IMG/VR virus record: IMGVR_UViG_3300008448_000023
Span: 1-64,000 of that record
DNA: 64,000 nucleotides
Origin: a virus
Reading direction: 5' to 3' (one strand)
The translations under genes were made by a program, and so were the position numbers. Of the stretch, positions 50,503 to 58,401 are shown piece after piece. The notes beneath the pieces were generated by a model. The model was not told where the DNA came from, did no database searches, and was given only the letters and a program-made list of their open reading frames with translations. Position 1 is the stretch's first letter; every line of letters begins with the position of its first letter.

Positions 50503-51817
50503 TTTTCGCCAGCAAGTACTGGATACCTTGAGTCCTAGCTTTTGTGGGGCAAAGTGGTTTAATGCTACCATTTGGCTTGGTAGCGGCATGAGCACCAGCT
50601 GCCATCACCCGCCAGCTCATTTGGTGGACATTGATAAAGTCACTACCAACCCTAAGCTGCTGCACAATACACCCGAAAAGAAAGACGACCGTGCAAAAAT
50701 GCAGGCAGGCGAACGTCCCAGTGGTTGCGAATACTGCTGGAAGATTGAAGACATGGGTCGCAATGCTGTTTCAGACCGTGTGTACAAATCAAAAATTTAC
50801 CCTATAGCTGCATTAAAGGAAGCACATGAAACTCCGCCTGATCAAGACGTGGATTTGCGAACTCTTGAAATTTCTTTTGATCGGACCTGCCAGTTTGCTT
50901 GTTCTTATTGTAATCCTGCATTCAGTAGCACATGGGTTAAAGACATTAGGAATAACGGACCCTATATGGGCCTTGTGTCTGACGGTCGTAATCACTTTAC
51001 ACATGAGCATTCAAGTGCTCAATTGTATCGCTTCGGGGAGACCAATCCGTATGTTGAAGCTTTTTTTGCGTGGTGGGAATCAGATCTACATCACACATTA
51101 CAAGAATTAAGAATCACCGGCGGTGAGCCACTAATGAGCGGCCACACCTGGAAACTGATTGACTGGTTCCGTAACAATCCAGGACGCAGTCGCACACGCC
51201 TGGCCATCAACTCAAACCTGGGTGCAGATGTAGATGTGGATCGACTGCTGGATTCCATACAGGGGCTGGATGTGGACGTCTATACCAGCCAGGAAGCTGT
51301 GGGCGTTCAAGCCGAATACATACGTGATGGCCTGGACTATGTTGCCTGGAAGGCAAATGTAGAAAAGATCTTGGCCAGTGGCCGTGTGCGTACCTTGCAC
51401 TTTATGGGCACTATTAACGCACTGTGCCTGCCCAGCTTGCCCGACCATTTGCGTTATCTACTGGAACTAAAACAACGCTACGGGCGTGACGCAGTAAGTT
51501 ACACACTGAACATTTTGAGATTCCCCAGCTTTCAAAGTGCGCTGGTAATGCCACATGAACTACGTGCTAGATTTTCTGTAGAACTAAAAGAATTGCACTA
51601 CCGCAATCAACACAATCCGCTGTTTCATGAGCATGAATTGGATCACTTGCAACGGCTGATTGATTACTTGGATGTAGTCGAAACTCCGCATTCAGAAGCA
51701 TTTGACCTCCCTAAACTACTGAACGATTTTGTTGAATTTTATCGACAGTACGATATTCGCAGAGCAAAGAACTTTGCACTGACGTTCCCTAAATTAAAGA
51801 AACTCATAAACAAATGA
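50489..51817 (+). CDS. Radical SAM protein with N-terminal twitch-like cysteine module (2)
   Basis: A 442-residue paralogue of the 48027 protein. Core motif CQFACSYC has Cys134, Cys138 and Cys141; LRITGGEPLMSG is the SAM-binding GGE motif. The N-terminal module has SFCGAKWF, TSCHHPPAH and CEYCWKIEDMG, in the same order and spacing as in the first protein. The C-terminal end KKLINK is short, with no further cysteine module, so any second cluster must use the N-terminal cysteines. It overlaps the preceding gene by 14 bases and the next by ATGA. Confidence 0.8.
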   Translation: MNDLDFRQQVLDTLSPSFCGAKWFNATIWLGSGMSTSCHHPPAHLVDIDKVTTNPKLLHNTPEKKDDRAKMQAGERPSGCEYCWKIEDMGRNAVSDRVYKSKIYPIAALKEAHETPPDQDVDLRTLEISFDRTCQFACSYCNPAFSSTWVKDIRNNGPYMGLVSDGRNHFTHEHSSAQLYRFGETNPYVEAFFAWWESDLHHTLQELRITGGEPLMSGHTWKLIDWFRNNPGRSRTRLAINSNLGADVDVDRLLDSIQGLDVDVYTSQEAVGVQAEYIRDGLDYVAWKANVEKILASGRVRTLHFMGTINALCLPSLPDHLRYLLELKQRYGRDAVSYTLNILRFPSFQSALVMPHELRARFSVELKELHYRNQHNPLFHEHELDHLQRLIDYLDVVETPHSEAFDLPKLLNDFVEFYRQYDIRRAKNFALTFPKLKKLINK

Positions 51818-53502
51818 CCCTAGAAGAATTACAAACACAATACAACGTAGTTGGCATAATTGATTTGTCTGCATGGACTAACAACTACGAAACCAGCACA
51901 CAGTGGCTACGCAGTCAATGCCAAGCTGTGTACCAACCAGCCTACGCAGAAAATCAACGCATTGTGTTTGTACATTCACATGATTACTATGTTAAGAATG
52001 CAGACTCTGCGGGTATCATTTTAAAGAACATACAAGTAGCACTGAATGAAACTGATATTAGCAATTATTTTGCGCTAGTACTCAGTACCAATCCCAATAT
52101 TGAACAAGAAATGGCTTATATCAATTCGCAGAGTTCTGACCCAGTGCCTGTGAAATTTGAACGCTGTGTTGGCGAGTTTGTTACAAAAGAATTGACCCAG
52201 CATCCTTACAGTCGTAAAGAGCAGTATCAGTACGGATCGGCTAACCCTATAAAAATCAGCCTAAATGAAGTCAGCGAGCAAGATAAATTTTTACTCAGTG
52301 AAAGCAAGAACTTCTGCATTTACCCTTGGATTCACCTGCACGCTTGGCCCACGGGCGAAGCATATCCTTGCTGTCATGCCACACAGCATCCTGTGTATGG
52401 TAACACACGTAAAGAAACCTTGTCTGATGTATGGAATGGCACACGCATGCGACAACTAAGACAAGACATGCTGAGTGATACACCAAATGAAACCTGCCGT
52501 AAATGTCACGAACAAGAAGATTCTGGATTCTTTAGTGGCAGACAAAGTGCAAACAAACATCACGGACACCATATTGATCGTGTGCATAGAACAGGACCTG
52601 ATGGCACATTCAATGAGTTTGAAATGACTTATTGGGATATTCGTTTTAGTAATCTTTGCAATTTAAAATGTCGTAGCTGTGGACATATCTTTAGCTCACA
52701 GTGGTATCAAGATCAAGCCAAGTTAGCTGGAGGTACCTGGAAACAATCTAATCCTGTGCTTAACTATGCAGGACGTACAGAAACAGACATGTGGGAACAA
52801 TTGATTCCACATCTGGACTATGTGGAACAGATTTATTTTGCCGGTGGCGAACCCTTGCTGATGGAAGAACACTATCATATTCTCGACGAGTTAGTAAAAA
52901 GAAAAAGATTTGATGTAAGATTGATTTACAACACCAATTTTACACACACTGACTTGAAAGGTAATTCGGTATTTGACTACTGGAAACAATTTGATTCGGT
53001 GGCTGTAGGCGCCAGCTTAGATGCTTCAGGAGCACGTGGAGAATACATACGCAAAGGCACAGACTGGGCACAAGTAGAACAAAATCGCAGAGACATGTTG
53101 GCAATTTGTCCTGGCGTGGATTTTTATATTTCGCCCACACTCAGTATCATGAATGCGCTACACCTGCCAGATTTTCATCGTGACTGGGTAGAAAAAGGCC
53201 TGCTAAAACCGCAAGATCTAAATGTGAATATTCTTCAGGACCCCTACGAATACAGACTGGACATTGCTACTCCTGAATACAAACAACAAATACAACAGCG
53301 ATTTCTTGAACACATTGAATGGTTGCGACCACAAGACCCCTTGCATAGAGCCACAGTGGGTTTTGAATCGGCAATCAACTACATGATGAGCACAGACAAC
53401 ACCGCACTGATACCTAAATTTTGGGACAAGACTCAACAGCTGGATAAAATCAGAAAAGAAAACATCTTGGACATTATTCCTGAATTAGCTGCATTAAAAT
53501 GA
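51814..53502 (+). CDS. Radical SAM protein with N-terminal extension and SPASM-like module (3)
   Basis: The largest member, 562 residues. Residues 1-150 form an extra domain without a recognised family (DLSAWTNNYETSTQWLRSQC). Then comes an SPASM-like module ahead of the core: CIYPWIHLHAWPTGEAYPCC, a downstream VWNGTRMRQLRQDMLS, and CRKCHEQEDSG. The core has CNLKCRSC with Cys282, Cys286 and Cys289, and IYFAGGEPLLMEE. In standard SPASM enzymes this module is C-terminal; here the order is reversed. The stop overlaps the SGNH-like gene start (ATGA). Confidence 0.8.
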   Translation: MTLEELQTQYNVVGIIDLSAWTNNYETSTQWLRSQCQAVYQPAYAENQRIVFVHSHDYYVKNADSAGIILKNIQVALNETDISNYFALVLSTNPNIEQEMAYINSQSSDPVPVKFERCVGEFVTKELTQHPYSRKEQYQYGSANPIKISLNEVSEQDKFLLSESKNFCIYPWIHLHAWPTGEAYPCCHATQHPVYGNTRKETLSDVWNGTRMRQLRQDMLSDTPNETCRKCHEQEDSGFFSGRQSANKHHGHHIDRVHRTGPDGTFNEFEMTYWDIRFSNLCNLKCRSCGHIFSSQWYQDQAKLAGGTWKQSNPVLNYAGRTETDMWEQLIPHLDYVEQIYFAGGEPLLMEEHYHILDELVKRKRFDVRLIYNTNFTHTDLKGNSVFDYWKQFDSVAVGASLDASGARGEYIRKGTDWAQVEQNRRDMLAICPGVDFYISPTLSIMNALHLPDFHRDWVEKGLLKPQDLNVNILQDPYEYRLDIATPEYKQQIQQRFLEHIEWLRPQDPLHRATVGFESAINYMMSTDNTALIPKFWDKTQQLDKIRKENILDIIPELAALK

Positions 53503-54137
53503 GTTTGAATTTTGATAGTTTTTTTGGCGCACCTACTTCCTATGTGCCGGGACCGTATTTTTTAGCAGCAGGTTGCAGTCATACTTCAGCGGTGGGGGTA
53601 GATGCTGATCAATGCTGGGCAGGCCAACTGGCTCAACGCACTCGAATCAAGACTTGTAATCTAGCCGAAGCCGGGGGCAATGCCTGGATTGCCAGTATGC
53701 GTATAGCACAGTGGATTCTGGTCACCGGTCGTCCAGAGTTTGTTGTGGTACAATGGCCTCACCCCATACGCACAGTGATATGGAAAAACGGACAAGGTAA
53801 TTCTGTTAACGTACACGACACTGAAGATCATTTATTTCACACCCGCTTGCGCTACGGTGACTCCAATTACTGGGCTGAGTGGATGCAGGCAATAATTACT
53901 ACAAATGCCATTTGCGTCGCAGCCAAAATCCCCATTATAAATTGGAGTCTTGACAACGTTGATCCGCACTATCTTGCACTGTTAAAGGCCAATGGCATTG
54001 TTGTGCATGATCAAACAGATCAACCACGCTGGGAAAGAGACCGGTCGGGCTCAGATCAACGACATGCCGGGCCCTTGTCACATGCGCAATGGGCACAACA
54101 ATTACAGGAAATGTTAAATGCAATTACCACACGATAA
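53499..54137 (+). CDS. SGNH/GDSL-hydrolase-like protein (first)
   Basis: A 212-residue protein. YFLAAGCSHTSAVGVDAD has the form of SGNH block I (GDSxTxG, here GCSHTxxxG with Ser kept), AEAGGNAWIASMRIAQWIL holds a GGN as in block II/III, and near the end RHAGPLSHAQWAQQL has the D/HxxxH end pattern (block V). SGNH enzymes are esterases or acyl-transferases of sugars and lipids. No signal peptide. The gene lies inside the radical SAM run and overlaps both neighbours. Confidence 0.5.
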   Translation: MSLNFDSFFGAPTSYVPGPYFLAAGCSHTSAVGVDADQCWAGQLAQRTRIKTCNLAEAGGNAWIASMRIAQWILVTGRPEFVVVQWPHPIRTVIWKNGQGNSVNVHDTEDHLFHTRLRYGDSNYWAEWMQAIITTNAICVAAKIPIINWSLDNVDPHYLALLKANGIVVHDQTDQPRWERDRSGSDQRHAGPLSHAQWAQQLQEMLNAITTR

Positions 54138-55356
54138 ATTCTGCGTATTACCTTGGATCAGTTTGGAGGCCAGCCCTATAGGTACAGTACGTCCTTGTTG
54201 CCTAGCCGACGACGAAATTGTAGACAACGCTGGCAACAAATTTGAATTAAGTACAGCAAATTTTGGAGACATTCAAAATTCCAATCACATGCGCGATCTT
54301 CGCCAGGAGTTCTTGGATGGAAAAAAACCTCAAACCTGCCGTAAGTGCTGGAACGAAGAACGTGCAGGACGCACATCAAAACGTATGCACACCCTGGACA
54401 GACTCAAACATGTGGTCACAGATACAGAGTGGACCGCAGATGCTAAACCTTTGATGTTCCTGGATCTCAAGCTGGGCAACATCTGCAACTTGAAATGCCG
54501 TATATGCGGTTCATGGTCTAGCAGTCAATTTGCCGCAGAAGAAATCCAATGGACTGCCTCGCATGAACGCAAGCAAACCTATGCATATCAAATGTTGCGA
54601 GCTGGTGCATGGCCACAGGAAAATCAACAATTCTGGAATCAAATTGATAGCTGCCTGACAGATATTCGTTATATTGAATTCACAGGTGGTGAGCCATTTA
54701 TGATTAAAGAACACTTTGCTATGTTACAAGGCATTGTGGATCGTGGTATTGCACATCAGGTAGAAATACATTACAACACCAACGGAACCATTTTTCCCGA
54801 AGAAGCTGTTGAAATCTGGCGCCATTTCAAAACTGTAGAAGTAGCGTTCAGCATCGACGACATGGGTCCTCGTTTTGAATATCAGCGCACCAATGCCAAG
54901 TGGGTAGAAGTAGAAGAAAATATAGCACGTTTCTTTGAATTGAAAAACACGTTGCCTGGGTTGAAATTACAGGTCTGCTGCACAGTCAATGTATTCAACG
55001 TCATGTATTTGCATCAAACGTCAGACTGGATTGTACAGCAAGGATTTGACTTTGTGTATTGGAATATGATGCATGATGCTTGGTATTTTTCTATAGCCAC
55101 ACTGCCCAAAGAAGCCAAAGAAAAAATTGATCAGCATTTTGCACGGCATGTTACACAGCCCAGCTGTCAAGCTGAATTTATTCGCATAATTGATTTTATG
55201 AATCGTGGTGCTGATTCCGACGGTGATATGTTGCGTATGAAAATACGTGACTTAGATCGTAAACGCGGACAGAATCTTGCAGACTTTGCACCCGAATTTG
55301 CAGCCATGATCAACTACAATTACAATGACACAGACCCCAACGCTCCCAAAGCCTGA
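54118..55356 (+). CDS. Radical SAM protein with N-terminal SPASM-like module (4)
   Basis: A 412-residue protein. The N-terminal module is close to the SPASM pattern: FCVLPWISLEASPIGTVRPC with a second Cys after it, then MRDLRQEFLDGKKPQTCRKC and WNEERAG. The core has CNLKCRIC with Cys123, Cys127 and Cys130, followed by YIEFTGGEPFMIKEHFAML. Near the middle, AFSIDDMGPRFEYQRTNAKW is the usual radical SAM strand-6 region. The AGGA ribosome binding site lies before ATG 54118. It overlaps the previous gene by 20 bases. Confidence 0.8.
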   Translation: MQLPHDKFCVLPWISLEASPIGTVRPCCLADDEIVDNAGNKFELSTANFGDIQNSNHMRDLRQEFLDGKKPQTCRKCWNEERAGRTSKRMHTLDRLKHVVTDTEWTADAKPLMFLDLKLGNICNLKCRICGSWSSSQFAAEEIQWTASHERKQTYAYQMLRAGAWPQENQQFWNQIDSCLTDIRYIEFTGGEPFMIKEHFAMLQGIVDRGIAHQVEIHYNTNGTIFPEEAVEIWRHFKTVEVAFSIDDMGPRFEYQRTNAKWVEVEENIARFFELKNTLPGLKLQVCCTVNVFNVMYLHQTSDWIVQQGFDFVYWNMMHDAWYFSIATLPKEAKEKIDQHFARHVTQPSCQAEFIRIIDFMNRGADSDGDMLRMKIRDLDRKRGQNLADFAPEFAAMINYNYNDTDPNAPKA

Positions 55357-56641
55357 CACCTTGTGCATGGCACCTTGGACGCACACATATCTAAGCCCGC
55401 AAACCGAGCGTAGAATGTGCTGTGCGTCGAGAGAACCTGCACAGAACTTTGCGCAATACATAGACACAGCCGCAGGCACTGGGCGCTATATTCCTGTCAC
55501 ACTAGAACAGCACTGGAACAGTGATCACATGAAGTCAGTTCGTCGCAGAATGATGGCAGGGGAAACCTTGCCTGAGTGTGAAGTATGCAATGACCGACTG
55601 CTTAATACCAGCGTTTACCGCACTTACTTTGATCATTTGTTTGGGCACAAACTAGAGGAAATATATGCAAGTACCGATGCTTCAGGGCACACAAGCATGG
55701 CTCCTGTTTCGTGGGATTACCGCTTTAGTAACCTTTGCAACTTCAAATGCAGAACCTGCGGAGATATGCTTTCGTCAGCATGGGAGACCGAAGAAAAGAC
55801 TCAAAACATGGTTGACTGGCATAATCCAAAAAATAATTGGATGCAACCTAATTATCGTCAACAGATCACTGAGTTTCAGGATAGTCAGGTTGAGGCCGAA
55901 TTTGCTGCCGCCGTTGAGCGACATGATGTTGAAGAGATCTACTGGGTAGGTGGCGAACCCTTGATGTATGAACAACACTGGCGTTACATGCAACGCATTG
56001 TTGAACTAGGAGATGGACCCAGATTATATGCACGATACAACACTAACCTTAGCCGAATTCATTATCGGGGGCGTGACCTTTATAGTGATATCCTGGATCA
56101 TATACGAGATTGGCAAATTTGCGCGAGCATTGACGGCACTGGAGCAATCGGTGAATACATTAGAACAGGTCTTGACTACGCAACGTTCTGCAGAAACTTC
56201 GAAGCAGGACTGCAACACCAGCGAAACCGACGACAGATGAGACTGGACTTTACATTGACGTTGCCGGGCATGTTTGAAGTTGATGCAATGCAGCAATTGG
56301 CCTCCAGCTATGACGTAGAATTGTTGGTCAAAGTGATATTCAGTTTTACTCCAGATATTATTATGAGTCCTTTGGCATTGCCACGACATCTGTTGGATGT
56401 CTGGGTAGATGAACTAGTGCCCAATTGTACCTCCGGTGCCATGCGCGATGTACTGCTACAGTTAAAGAACCGTCCCACATTTGAACAACAATGGCCTGAA
56501 GAATATCGTGCAGGTCTTGCTCGAGGCAAGGCTCGTGTGTTAAAATTAGAAAGCATAAGAACACAGTCGGTAACAATGACTGACATTCTGGGCACACGTC
56601 CAGAAATACTAAAATGGTGGAACGAAATTGGAATCAATTGA
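55325..56641 (+). CDS. Radical SAM protein with N-terminal SPASM-like module (5)
   Basis: A 438-residue protein starting in the previous gene (32-base overlap); the ATG at 55366 would remove conserved TLCMAPW context and is less likely. N-terminal module: LCMAPWTHTYLSPQTERRMC plus a second Cys, then MKSVRRRMMAGETLPECEVC. The core has CNFKCRTC with Cys138, Cys142 and Cys145, and IYWVGGEPLMYEQHW for the GGE motif. CASIDGTGAIGEYIRTGLDY is the strand that carries the substrate-near DxS-type residues in this family. It overlaps the next gene by 14 bases. Confidence 0.8.
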   Translation: MTQTPTLPKPDTLCMAPWTHTYLSPQTERRMCCASREPAQNFAQYIDTAAGTGRYIPVTLEQHWNSDHMKSVRRRMMAGETLPECEVCNDRLLNTSVYRTYFDHLFGHKLEEIYASTDASGHTSMAPVSWDYRFSNLCNFKCRTCGDMLSSAWETEEKTQNMVDWHNPKNNWMQPNYRQQITEFQDSQVEAEFAAAVERHDVEEIYWVGGEPLMYEQHWRYMQRIVELGDGPRLYARYNTNLSRIHYRGRDLYSDILDHIRDWQICASIDGTGAIGEYIRTGLDYATFCRNFEAGLQHQRNRRQMRLDFTLTLPGMFEVDAMQQLASSYDVELLVKVIFSFTPDIIMSPLALPRHLLDVWVDELVPNCTSGAMRDVLLQLKNRPTFEQQWPEEYRAGLARGKARVLKLESIRTQSVTMTDILGTRPEILKWWNEIGIN

Positions 56642-57662
56642 AATAGATCTCCGTGGCAACAGCGGAGACTGTCTAACTGTTTATATCAATGTGCACGACA
56701 ACAGTTTGAGTCGTAAATGGTTGGCCGCGCTCAATGATATTATTCGTAATCAACTGCATCTAGAAAAGAACTATTGTTGGATGGGCTGGACTGAGCATGA
56801 TCGCAACTTAGAATATCTTTGTACACAAGTCAATCGCAGTATTCATGCAATCAACAGCAGCAATTTAGATTATCGTATACAAGACTTTTTTAGTCCTGCC
56901 AATGTAATACAAAAAAATCTTGATGTCAATCATGACAAAATGAATCATCTGCATCGTTATTTCGAAGACCTGCAAGGAACTTCGGGTGCAATGAGCAGGT
57001 ACTACACAGCCGCAGACGATCACACACGTTGGCACATACGCCAATTAAATTTATTGTGTCATGAAATAGAAAGTCTTGTGCTGAGCATGCGCAAAGATGT
57101 GCAAGCACCTGAATGGAAGCGTCCCAGCCAGTTGATGTGCTGGCTCAATGCCCCACGTTTTGTGCTAGAACAAGAAGATTATGAGTTGTTTGGTGTTGAC
57201 ACCATTAACCGTAGTCTTGGTGGTGTGTATGTGGGCGTGAACAAAGCAGTAGGCAAGCACCATTGGGAAGTGTTCAACGACGAAGGCCGCGACAGTCGCA
57301 TCGGCGAACTTGTTACGTCCTCACTAAAAGCACAGACTGAAGCCGCAGGAGATTTTGATATTGAGTGGGCACGTGACCCTGGCGCTTACCATTGGCAAAA
57401 GACCAAATTGGCTGAATTCCGTGAATGGCTTATCGCGAACGGATTTGATCCTGACGACAAAGCCCTCACTATCGGCCATCCCAAGGTTGCTCAAGTTGAT
57501 TTGCAGCGCTCATTCGGCACAACAGACTACACAGAGATATGGGCACAGCTAGCCCAACATCTGGATGTGTATAAAATACGCACCAGTTCAGCAGAAGCTA
57601 CATATAACTATAACTGGAGCGATGCAGACTATGCAGAGCAACAAATAAAGGAACTTAAATGA
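56628..57662 (+). CDS. Unrecognised 344-residue protein, second-last before the 33-codon gene
   Basis: The start is TTG 56628, with GGTGG 8 bases before; there is no ATG until residue 53. It has LTVYINVHDNSLSRKWLAAL and LHLEKNYCWMGWTEHDRNLE in the first 70 residues, HRYFEDLQGT then ADDHTRWHIRQLNLLCHEIE in the middle, and GGVYVGVNKAVGKHHWEVFN. It is soluble, rich in His, Trp and acidic residues, and contains few cysteines. I recall similar phage proteins next to the small DPFIYK protein and radical SAM genes, without a function. It overlaps the preceding radical SAM gene and the following peptide gene. Confidence 0.6.
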   Translation: MESIEIDLRGNSGDCLTVYINVHDNSLSRKWLAALNDIIRNQLHLEKNYCWMGWTEHDRNLEYLCTQVNRSIHAINSSNLDYRIQDFFSPANVIQKNLDVNHDKMNHLHRYFEDLQGTSGAMSRYYTAADDHTRWHIRQLNLLCHEIESLVLSMRKDVQAPEWKRPSQLMCWLNAPRFVLEQEDYELFGVDTINRSLGGVYVGVNKAVGKHHWEVFNDEGRDSRIGELVTSSLKAQTEAAGDFDIEWARDPGAYHWQKTKLAEFREWLIANGFDPDDKALTIGHPKVAQVDLQRSFGTTDYTEIWAQLAQHLDVYKIRTSSAEATYNYNWSDADYAEQQIKELK

Positions 57663-57760
57663 ACTGGATTAAAAGCATCTGGAATCGAATTACCTTGGAA
57701 ATTCGCTATCGTAAAAAGCTAAAAGAACTACGCAAGCGCGATCCATTTATCTACAAATGA
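57659..57760 (+). CDS. 33-residue basic peptide ending DPFIYK
   Basis: Too short for usual gene callers. ATG 57659 overlaps the previous stop (ATGA) and its stop overlaps the next start (ATG 57757), so it is held in the operon with no intergenic space. The peptide is amphipathic: WIKSIWNRITLEIRYRKKLK, then ELRKRDPFIYK at the end. It carries 13 Lys or Arg residues, no Cys, and 2 Trp and 2 Tyr. Such strict packing between two genes in a set of radical SAM, carbamoyl and amidino enzymes makes a substrate peptide or a small assembly factor plausible. I recall similar DPFIYK-ended peptides in marine phage genomes, but no function. Confidence 0.65.
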   Translation: MNWIKSIWNRITLEIRYRKKLKELRKRDPFIYK

Positions 57761-58401
57761 AAAAGCAGTTGTTAACAGTAGGGGATAGTTTTACCTATGG
57801 TGATGAACTTGACGATATCTATCAGGCTTGGCCTTATCAGTTGGCAGATCTACTAGATTACGAAGTGCATAACATGGGCCTAAGCGGTGCCAGCAATGCT
57901 AGTATATTGCGTAGATCACTAGAAGAACTAGTAACCAACGAGTACGATCTAGTAATCATTGGATGGACTAACCCGGGACGTATCGAGTGGAAAGACGACA
58001 CTGGTATTCCCTATAACATGTGGCCAGGACATGCAGGGTCGTCGGCGTTCTTTGTTGAACAACCATGGCGGTTGGATCTGCTGAGCTACATTAGTCAACA
58101 TCATAATTCATCATACCTGTATCAGCGATATCTAATTCAAGTTCTTTCTTTACAATCTTATTTTGAAGCACATAACATTGAGTATAGAATGATAGATACT
58201 GTACGCAACAACTACTATCGAAAAGTTGGCGCCGAAGAACATGATAAATTAGAAGCAAAAATAAACACTAAAAAGTTTGTAGGCTGGAACAGTTTTGGAA
58301 TGTCTGAGCTAACTATGGATTGTCCACGCGGTGTAGGTAGTCACCCACTGGAAAAAGGCCATAAAAAAATAGCCAATGAAATATATCAAGGATTAAAATG
58401 A
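57757..58401 (+). CDS. SGNH/GDSL-hydrolase-like protein (second)
   Basis: A 214-residue protein with the full SGNH set: LTVGDSFTYGDEL (block I, with catalytic Ser), NMGLSGASNASILRRSLEEL (block II Gly and block III-like Asn), DLVIIGWTNPGR, and SHPLEKGHKKIANEI near the end (SxxxxxGH, block V). Members deacylate or transacylate sugars, lipids and peptidoglycan. No signal peptide is seen, so it should act in the cytoplasm. The start overlaps the 33-codon gene and the stop overlaps the carbamoyltransferase start (ATGA). Confidence 0.7.
   Translation: MKKQLLTVGDSFTYGDELDDIYQAWPYQLADLLDYEVHNMGLSGASNASILRRSLEELVTNEYDLVIIGWTNPGRIEWKDDTGIPYNMWPGHAGSSAFFVEQPWRLDLLSYISQHHNSSYLYQRYLIQVLSLQSYFEAHNIEYRMIDTVRNNYYRKVGAEEHDKLEAKINTKKFVGWNSFGMSELTMDCPRGVGSHPLEKGHKKIANEIYQGLK

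Noticed and set aside
48319-51110. Membrane-like +1 frames at 48319-48645 and 50826-51110
   Set aside because: Both overlie the same CxxxCxxC region of two paralogous radical SAM genes, where the +1 reading of Cys/Asn/Ser codons gives Val/Ile/Leu. Starts lack convincing ribosome binding sites.
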